Source: Pseudomonadota bacterium (GTDB lineage Bacteria > Pseudomonadota > Gammaproteobacteria > Burkholderiales > Sulfuriferulaceae). Taken from it: a stretch of DNA of 11,501 nt. The DNA lies in NCBI GenBank assembly GCA_021790625.1, contig JAJYGL010000282.1, positions 1 through 11,501 of the forward strand, written 5' to 3'. The position numbers and the translations under genes are program-made. Below are positions 7,301-11,501 of the stretch, one piece after another; the stretch's first letter is position 1; each line of letters opens with the position of its first letter. The notes beneath the pieces were generated by a model. The model was not told the origin of the DNA. It saw only the letters and a program-made list of their open reading frames with translations, and searched no databases.

Positions 7301-8735
7301 CCACATTTCCACTGAACGGCGTATTGGTCGATGTCCACGACACCGAACCTGGCCGTCCCGCCTCATCGGCAGGGAAAGCAAACGTTGTGCCCACAACGGC
7401 GTTGCTGAGCGAACCGAATCCATAAGCAGGCAGGTAACCGGCAGGAAGATTGATGCTGAATGGCTGTATGGTGAAACTGAGGGAACCCGTTCCACCCGAC
7501 GAACCGGTGTAACTGATGGTTCTGGCCGGAATCCGGTTTGCCGCCAGATAAATACCCGTGCCTGCAGACTGTGTGGTATATGGCGGCGGAAAAAATGCAA
7601 AATCATTCGCTTTCTGTCCAGGCTGCGCACCTTGCACTTGTGTCGCCGTTAGATTGAGTGAGCCGCCGCCTGTTGTGGGGACACTGGGAATCTGACCCAT
7701 CCCACCGTTGATGGCATCACTGGAAATGGCAACGGTCATTTGATCGCCGCCATAATATGCCGTGTACTGACCGCTACCCTGACTGCTGTAGCGCGTATAA
7801 AGAAGATAGTCATTGCTTTGATAATTCGGGTTGATGGCAGGATTCCCCGTCAGCGCGATCGGCAACCCGCCGGGACTACCCGGATAAGGGTCAGAATAAG
7901 GGGTAAAGAATAGGGACTGCGGGTTGGTGCACGAAGTTGGCGTCACAGACCAGATGCCACCGTAAATATCTGTCCATGTTTTGGGCGCGCAAATATTAGT
8001 GACGCTGACCAGACCGGATTGCGTATCACAAACACCATTTCCCACCACCGCGTAATGTGGGGAAACCGACGGCAATGAACTGCACCACGCAGGTCGCGTC
8101 GTGGCTGAAATGTCAACGTTGCTTATCGCAAAAAAATTATCCGGATCATCGGCATACGGCGCCAGTTGCGAATCACTGTTATTGTCAGCTTGCACGGCAT
8201 TATCCGGCACCAGCGCAGAACTATAATAATGTCCGACGTTCGTCCCGACACCGCCGCCAGTTGTTACGCCCGACTGCTGTAACAAATACTGCGGCACGCC
8301 ATAAATCATCCGATAGGTGGCAAACCCAAAATTCATGTTTTGCGTCAATGGATTGGACGGATCAAGAAATGTTTGCATCACCTGCTTTGCCAGATACAGC
8401 TTGGATGTAGGCGCATTTCCTGCGGCATACGGCCCTATACTCCCCTTGGTTCCCGACACCCCATTGGCGTTGTAGGACATGGTCGTGTTGTCATACTGAC
8501 TCGGGTCGGATGCCGTCACCGTATCGCTCGTTAATTCATTGCCCATCGAAGCAGAATTCGCCATCAATATCATGACGTTGGGTGCAATGGTGACCGTTGC
8601 CGGCGTGGAACCTCTGCCACCGCCCTCACCTCCGCCATTCGCTGAGGCAACGGGTATGGTCCACGGCATGACAAGCCCGGGCAACAATGCCATTGTTATG
8701 ATTTTCCTGAACAGTTTCATGACCATCTCGTCCAT
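4377..8735 (-). CDS. pilY1: PilY1/PilC-family type IV pilus tip adhesin
   Basis: A very large exported protein of about 1452 residues. PilY1/PilC sits at the pilus tip, mediates adhesion, surface sensing and twitching, and counters PilT-driven retraction. The N-terminus has a signal peptide ending near VASA, then a Gly-rich linker. A von Willebrand A-like region runs from the NVMILMANSASM strand (about 52-64) to LLLIIDGKED (about 725-734), interrupted by a long low-complexity Ser/Thr/Gly/Tyr-rich insertion. The C-terminal third (about 990 onward) has PilY1 propeller motifs such as FPDQDGFLYAVYQNG and LAWGWMPREF, and ends in FIWWQIL. The first MIDAS aspartate is replaced (ANSAS instead of DxSxS), and I find no canonical DxDxDG calcium loop in the propeller. 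Four ATGs cluster at the 5' end (8741, 8735, 8726, 8720); GAGGAG at 8742-8747 lies six bases from ATG 8735, which decides the start. The gene follows pilX after 26 bases. Confidence 0.92.
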   Translation of the reverse strand: MDEMVMKLFRKIITMALLPGLVMPWTIPVASANGGGEGGGRGSTPATVTIAPNVMILMANSASMGNELTSDTVTASDPSQYDNTTMSYNANGVSGTKGSIGPYAAGNAPTSKLYLAKQVMQTFLDPSNPLTQNMNFGFATYRMIYGVPQYLLQQSGVTTGGGVGTNVGHYYSSALVPDNAVQADNNSDSQLAPYADDPDNFFAISNVDISATTRPAWCSSLPSVSPHYAVVGNGVCDTQSGLVSVTNICAPKTWTDIYGGIWSVTPTSCTNPQSLFFTPYSDPYPGSPGGLPIALTGNPAINPNYQSNDYLLYTRYSSQGSGQYTAYYGGDQMTVAISSDAINGGMGQIPSVPTTGGGSLNLTATQVQGAQPGQKANDFAFFPPPYTTQSAGTGIYLAANRIPARTISYTGSSGGTGSLSFTIQPFSINLPAGYLPAYGFGSLSNAVVGTTFAFPADEAGRPGSVSWTSTNTPFSGNVDLGNSSNGFPYTTDIGSLLGWSGEVQYSCSVNTSGGCLNVYGASTWSTSYPSATTASVTVQSGGGIQQTWTAAYPSGTADPDAPDRNLVANGFSVNTGGASGMEDWSDIRPALQGTTNGATAVQRRRPNSTSHMGPFLDLPDPTTGYTDQRTLVLGFLGYQQMRNDGDDYNPQGCGVCNASGMMPYTQQGNSNPLTIPVGGYYGLSISSYTSWGVGSELYDSLQNSYAYYAAYKHQDPYDNCRSNNLLLIIDGKEDARHISSTTTHVVDPVPVAAALHQNLGVNVYVVIMSTEGAATRGGDVAQANAIAQAGGTNQAYQATSTVTLATALGSVFNSLSSQINTAPVAAPSALQGGGGYVYDTVDSVSPAQGHVDAFSVTGGLIASAPIWDAATAETISARTSSLFSTGVSTGSVLGPITLLTSLDAAAFNLPPSSLSGTQSTIVDYTINPSYPCTSGCTAGSGSPYLGGRAPNAYFGLIGSDNQSISEQFAQSLQFFNPPNDPTLTANTGYMTWASNTAQTQRPAELIFPDQDGFLYAVYQNGQPINNPTPSGQLAWGWMPREFVANLQQNEIGSNAFANNHYGDGAVTVVDAQSLATQQWATYIVGNMADTQSNFALKMNASGQPVKVVYDDWRSQAGIVPPVTLPHVVQPAYFRLQNGSQNITYVVYVTTNNTQQPVLVLREVSTGSEPLPELILPFVPTSNDFILNNVLYLGDGNGNLYGVTLSTGTTLVPSLTLTTIGSFYAPSYATDADHAIAYVGGIINGSTPYIYAASSTRITVFDQVSVTTPAPGLAWAQDWTSYVGGAGIWTNGTYAPSSSGYANGTAAPTNGIQFLPLNGLITDNPAIANDALIVPVTTTTASACSPGSAYYYLYNLLSGNFPAGTFTMLTGSGGSGGGGGIGATGTTVVNNIFIGSGTAYSVSGSGAATGVDLFGSSSLSGNQAAGGVTGSPYVSFTTGGPGNQFIWWQILNN

Positions 8736-8741
8736 GTCCAT

Positions 8742-8747
8742 CTCCTC
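8742..8747 (-). promoter_or_regulatory. Ribosome binding site of pilY1
   Basis: GAGGAG on the minus strand, the strongest Shine-Dalgarno of the operon. It touches the first ATG (8741) but is six bases from the second (8735), so it selects the second. It lies in the 26-base gap after pilX, so pilY1 may be translated independently rather than by coupling. Confidence 0.65.
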
Positions 8748-8761
8748 AATTCAATTCCCGT

Positions 8762-9343
8762 TCAATTCACGTACCATGCCTCGGTTTCGGCAGAACTACC
8801 GTCCGGCGTGCTGGTATTGGTAAATACCTGAAAAAACGTCCCCGTAATCTGCGCGCCACCCAATGCGGTCGGGAAAGCAAACGTATAAGGTGTTACCCGT
8901 ACCATGTACTTTATCGTTATCTGTTGCCCGTTGATGGTCTGTACGGTCGATGCGCAACTGGTTGTCGTATTGCCTGTTGCGGTACAGCTTTGCCAAAAAT
9001 CAGTATTCGGATTACAAGCCGCATTGAAATCTGTCGTGTTAGTGCAAGGCGGCGTCACAGCACTGTTGTTGTACCACGGTTGAGTCAAAACGGCGGGTGT
9101 AATCACACCACCAACGGCTTGCAATGCCTGTTTCGCCAGATACAGACCTTGATCATTGCTCATGGAAAGCATCTGCGATTGTGCAATGTTGCCACTCATG
9201 TTTAACGCCGTTCTGGTGACGCGCGATACGGAAACCGCTGTCAGCGTCAACACAACAAGAATAATCAGCGTGATAATCAGCGATACGCCTCGCTGTTTTT
9301 CAACAAATTTATCTGCAACATTTTGTTTTATAAAGTATTTCAT
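8762..9343 (-). CDS. pilX: Type IV pilus minor pilin PilX
   Basis: A 193-residue prepilin-like protein with the PilX N-terminal pattern: KQRG^VSLIITLIILVVLTLTAVS after a 19-residue basic leader. The usual Glu5 is replaced by Ile, which is normal for PilX and the related GspK pseudopilins; lacking the Glu5 contact, such subunits are placed at the fibre tip. The head domain has four cysteines (PPC, AAC, QSC, TSC) that may form two disulfides. The start is ATG 9343, overlapping the pilW stop in the arrangement ATGA, which implies translational coupling; a TTG five codons upstream is less likely. The gene lies between pilW and pilY1, its usual place. PilX is thought to bridge PilVWE to PilY1 at the tip. 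Confidence 0.88.
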   Translation of the reverse strand: MKYFIKQNVADKFVEKQRGVSLIITLIILVVLTLTAVSVSRVTRTALNMSGNIAQSQMLSMSNDQGLYLAKQALQAVGGVITPAVLTQPWYNNSAVTPPCTNTTDFNAACNPNTDFWQSCTATGNTTTSCASTVQTINGQQITIKYMVRVTPYTFAFPTALGGAQITGTFFQVFTNTSTPDGSSAETEAWYVN

Positions 9344-10122
9344 AGATTGTTCGCCCAATTGACATTACGCAACGGCACTTCTGTCACAAACAACTGATGC
9401 CGGTACGTCAAACAATCTGCCTGGCCGGAACAACTGGCCGGCACGGTATAGATACTGCCATCAGGAAAGACATAACTTGCCGCCGAAACCGGTTTGCCCG
9501 ACGGGTCCGGCTGCAAACCTCGCACCAACAGCGCCACCTGCACCGATTTCATATCGGTGATGCCTCCGGGGCAGCCCGTCGATTGATACGCTCCCGGCGC
9601 ACTGGTACAGGAAAACTGAAACCGCATGGCAAGCACGCCGTCTGCATAATATACGGGCGCAGCAGTACCATTCGTCCATTGCAGAGATGGATAGCCCGTA
9701 ACAGGATTCGATGCAATATCCCAGACACTATTGACCGGAATGACTACAAGAGGGTTACCCGCTACATTGCCATTGCTGGTCAAGGTCAATCTTTCGCTGC
9801 TGGTACTCAAATTGGCATCCGGCCACGTGGTACTGTTGGCGACCTGAACCGGATTGATGGCACCTGCCGCCGTCAGGTTCATCATATATCCTGCGTTGGC
9901 AATGTTCTGGGTCAGGCTCATCAAAGCCAGTTCAGCATCATGCCAGGTCGCTTCGGTATCAATCACCCTGCGTGCTGTCATTGCGCTTGCCTTGAAAACC
10001 GAATAAGCGGCAACCGCCACCAACAGCGAAATCAGCATGCCTACCATCAACTCAATCAGACCGAAGCCAGCCTGTTTGGAACTCACTGATTTATGTAGTG
10101 ATTTATATAATAGTCTCGTCAT
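9340..10122 (-). CDS. pilW: Type IV pilus minor pilin PilW
   Basis: A 260-residue prepilin with a 19-residue leader ending KQAG^FGLIELMVGMLISLLVAVAAY, including Glu5, followed by a long globular head. Length and the FGLIELMVGMLI signature fit PilW (GspJ-like), the largest of the core minor pilins. Four head cysteines are present (FSC, TGC, ASC, ADC). The frame is open 19 codons further upstream into pilV, but ATG 10122 is preferred. It lies one base after the pilV stop codon, and the GGGG within the last pilV codons stands seven bases before it. The stop overlaps the pilX start (ATGA). The product should join the priming complex with PilV, PilX and PilE. Confidence 0.88.
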   Translation of the reverse strand: MTRLLYKSLHKSVSSKQAGFGLIELMVGMLISLLVAVAAYSVFKASAMTARRVIDTEATWHDAELALMSLTQNIANAGYMMNLTAAGAINPVQVANSTTWPDANLSTSSERLTLTSNGNVAGNPLVVIPVNSVWDIASNPVTGYPSLQWTNGTAAPVYYADGVLAMRFQFSCTSAPGAYQSTGCPGGITDMKSVQVALLVRGLQPDPSGKPVSAASYVFPDGSIYTVPASCSGQADCLTYRHQLFVTEVPLRNVNWANNL

Positions 10123-10123
10123 G

Positions 10124-10579
10124 TCAGTACCCCATGATGAGACTGGTTTGATAACTTTGTGATACATGATCCGCACCATTCCAGCTCATTGTCACTGTCA
10201 CCTGGCACGGAAGCATGGCACACGCCCCCGTACTACCTGGTGCTGTGACTGACAAAATGCCCGTTCCTGCCGGCAAATTGGCCTGTGTATAACTGCTCCA
10301 CTCCGTCAGCGCCTGATCGATAGCAGTGTGTCCCGAATAATTTCCTGCCGTCGTATCTCCATTCAGCGCATTCAATCCGGCGAAATTATTTGCTTCCTGC
10401 GCAAAAATAGCCGAAGCAATCATCTGCGCCGCATACGTCGCCTGCGCAGCATACTGCGCCTTACCCATTGATTTCATGGAATAAGTCAATAATGCGGCCA
10501 TACCAAGAAGACCAATCATCAGCACCACCATCGATACCAGGCTCTCCAGCAACGCCACGCCGCGCTGATCATGCGTCAT
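10124..10579 (-). CDS. pilV: Type IV pilus minor pilin PilV
   Basis: A 151-residue prepilin with a seven-residue leader MTHDQRG^VALLESLVSMVVLMIGLLGMAAL. Glu5 is present, and the GLLGMAAL run is typical of PilV. The C-terminal part has the CAMLPCQVTVTMSWN segment, where a Cys pair precedes a conserved beta strand in this family (GspI-like fold). Its ATG overlaps the upstream fimT-like stop codon by four bases (ATGA), and GGGGAG stands six bases before it. It is followed by pilW after one base. The role inferred from family and context is a minor pilin in the assembly-initiation complex. Confidence 0.88.
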   Translation of the reverse strand: MTHDQRGVALLESLVSMVVLMIGLLGMAALLTYSMKSMGKAQYAAQATYAAQMIASAIFAQEANNFAGLNALNGDTTAGNYSGHTAIDQALTEWSSYTQANLPAGTGILSVTAPGSTGACAMLPCQVTVTMSWNGADHVSQSYQTSLIMGY

Positions 10580-11058
10580 GATATGCTCCCCGTTCCCGTT
10601 GGCGAAATCGTCAACGTCCAGACGCGAGCGCCGGCAGCGGGCGTAAACGTCACCGAATACGTTCCTGTGGGTATCGGTGCACCCAGACTGTTAATGGTCA
10701 CCGTGGTCCCCGGCAACGCGCCGCCAGCCGCAGCCAATGTAACTTGCGGATATGCCGATTGGAAATCGGCAACAAACATGCCGCGCACTACCGTGCCCGA
10801 CTGATTCGTGATGTACCATTCATAGTTGTTGGACATTATGTAAAGTGTATAACTCGCGTTATGGGCAATCGCCTGAGACTGCGCCCACTGAATGTCCTGC
10901 AGCGCGCGCTCGGCCGCGGAGCGCGCGCGCATGCTGCCCATCATGGACTGGTACAACGGTATGGCCTGCGACAACAAAATGCCAAACACCACCATCGCCA
11001 CAACCAACTCGATGAGTGTAAAGCCTTGTGTAGTCTGACGTACGACACCGTCCTGCAT
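10576..11058 (-). CDS. fimT: GspH/FimT-family minor pilin (FimT/FimU-like)
   Basis: A 160-residue prepilin with a 12-residue leader and the processing site QG^FTLIELVVAMVVFGILLSQAIPLY, Glu5 included. The helix continues as RSAAERALQDIQWAQSQAIAHN, followed by a beta-rich head with YTLYIMSNNYEWYI. That is the layout of the GspH/FimT family, which in type IV pili includes FimT and FimU. Being the first gene of the minor-pilin operon suggests the FimU role in the priming complex, but FimT and FimU cannot be separated by eye; FimT-type proteins can also bind DNA during natural transformation. The head contains no cysteine. ATG 11058 is preceded by GGGGG nine bases upstream. The stop overlaps pilV. 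Confidence 0.82.
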   Translation of the reverse strand: MQDGVVRQTTQGFTLIELVVAMVVFGILLSQAIPLYQSMMGSMRARSAAERALQDIQWAQSQAIAHNASYTLYIMSNNYEWYITNQSGTVVRGMFVADFQSAYPQVTLAAAGGALPGTTVTINSLGAPIPTGTYSVTFTPAAGARVWTLTISPTGTGSIS

Positions 11059-11127
11059 TCAGTCATACCCCCGTTCACGCTGTTCGTTTATCACTGCTCA
11101 TCCAAAAACGGAAAACATAGAGCGAAC

Positions 11128-11155
11128 ATTTTACAACACTTGCGCCCAATGTCTC
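11128..11155 (-). promoter_or_regulatory. Weak promoter candidate for the minor-pilin operon
   Basis: On the minus strand GAGACA (11150-11155) and TAAAAT (11128-11133) are separated by 16 bases, matching sigma-70 boxes at 4 of 6 and 5 of 6 positions. The transcript would have a leader of about 60 bases before ATG 11058. I did not find a well-spaced sigma-54 GG/GC pair here. This is the best visible candidate only. Confidence 0.3.
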
Positions 11156-11236
11156 TGATATTAATACATTGCTATCGCGTGTTGCCGCCGTTCAGACGAG
11201 CGGTAGAATCCAGCCGACGAACGGTAACTTTTATGG

Positions 11237-11264
11237 TTTTTTCTTTTGATAATAACAGAAAAAA
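11237..11264. repeat. AT-rich 8-bp inverted repeat
   Basis: TTTTTTCT (11237-11244) and AGAAAAAA (11257-11264) are perfect reverse complements separated by 12 bases. The loop contains GATAAT (11248-11253), which could serve as a -10 box for the rightward gene although no clear -35 goes with it. The palindrome could be a regulator-binding site or a bent A-tract. Confidence 0.3.
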
Positions 11265-11379
11265 TGGCATGGTGTTTTAAAATCCATCAATTTGCCTCGC
11301 ACGATCACGACAGCCAAGTAACAAATCCATATCATTCCCGACCCTGCACAAACCGACATGAATGCCGTATCATGGCAAA

Positions 11380-11501
11380 ATGAATGCAACATCCGATGTC
11401 ATTATCGCTGGTGGCGGCGTTGCCGGCATGTCCACTGCCTTTTTCCTTGCGCACGCCGGATTACAAACGACCATTCTTGAGCGCAATGTGCCGGGTATGG
11501 A
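11380..11501 (+). CDS. FAD-dependent oxidoreductase, 5' end only
   Basis: The first 40 codons of a gene that continues past the window. The translation begins MNATSDVIIAGGGVAGMSTA, followed by FFLAHAGLQTTILERN. This is a Rossmann beta-alpha-beta dinucleotide-binding unit: GGGVAG is the GxGxxG loop and the Glu of ILERN is the residue that usually binds the ribose of FAD. Such an N-terminus occurs in D-amino-acid-oxidase-like, monooxygenase-like and geranylgeranyl-reductase-like flavoproteins, so the substrate cannot be stated. An in-frame ATG at 11362 would add six residues; neither start has a clear Shine-Dalgarno, and 11380 places the Rossmann strand at the usual distance from the N-terminus. 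It is divergent from the pilus operon, and nothing visible links it to pilus function. Confidence 0.75.
   Translation, partial: MNATSDVIIAGGGVAGMSTAFFLAHAGLQTTILERNVPGM

Larger units (their letters stand above)
11059..11361. other. Divergent intergenic region between the pilus operon and an oxidoreductase gene
   Basis: Roughly 300 bases without a convincing gene on either strand. It should contain promoters for both directions. Apart from a pilus-operon promoter candidate (11128-11155) and an AT-rich inverted repeat (11237-11264), I see a loose inverted pair around CCGTTC (about 11188) and GAACGG (about 11218), too imperfect to name. No RNA gene is evident. Confidence 0.5.

Noticed and set aside
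8762..9343. Loss of Glu5 in PilX as an anomaly
   Set aside because: A missing Glu5 is normal for the PilX/GspK type and fits a tip position, so it is not unusual.
9397..10089. Open frame of 230 codons on + inside pilW
   Set aside because: It is antisense to pilW, with shadow-type composition and no ribosome binding site or domain.
11134..11152. Sigma-54 promoter for the pilus operon
   Set aside because: TTGGGCGCAAGTGTTGT looks superficially similar, but the GG and following dinucleotide are 11 rather than 10 bases apart and the second is GT, not GC.
10744..11280. Open frame of 178 codons on + crossing the fimT-like gene and the intergenic region
   Set aside because: Most of it is antisense to the fimT-like gene; the part beyond it shows no coding pattern.

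Overview
The window looks like chromosomal DNA of a Gram-negative proteobacterium, most likely a beta- or gammaproteobacterium. The main evidence is a complete minor-pilin cluster in the order fimT-pilV-pilW-pilX-pilY1-pilE, typical of those classes, with Sec-type signal peptides and AGGAG/GGGG-type ribosome binding sites. I see no rRNA, tRNA, CRISPR array or transposase gene, and I cannot name a genus.

Layout. Bases 3-191 are the 3' end of a gene for a NifU-type Fe-S scaffold domain (+). Bases 191-328 hold a short fold-back element with terminal inverted repeats. Bases 541-2340 (+) encode a secreted 599-residue protein of unknown function. A second, longer copy of the element (2340-2559) separates it from a convergent gene (2564-3580, -). 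That gene encodes a one-chain regulator: winged-helix DNA-binding domain, GHKL ATPase, and a C-terminal STAS-like (DUF4325-type) domain. Its promoter region carries two identical 12-bp direct repeats exactly 22 bp apart, a likely operator. Bases about 3765-3893 hold a decayed third relative of the fold-back element.

The right two thirds (3894-11058, all -) is the type IV pilus minor-pilin operon. It is read from right to left with overlaps or very short gaps: fimT/gspH-like, pilV, pilW, pilX, pilY1, pilE. The small pilins are thought to form the priming and tip complex of the pilus, and PilY1 is the large tip adhesin and retraction modulator. After a 300-base divergent intergenic region, the start of a FAD-dependent oxidoreductase gene (11380 onward, +) runs off the window.

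Points that stand out: (i) a family of fold-back, MITE-like elements, two of them placed exactly in the TAA stop codons of the preceding genes; (ii) the fused wHTH-ATPase-STAS-like regulator with its paired-repeat operator candidate; (iii) a PilY1 whose von Willebrand A metal site has lost its first aspartate and in which I see no canonical calcium loop; (iv) the orphan secreted protein next to the regulator.
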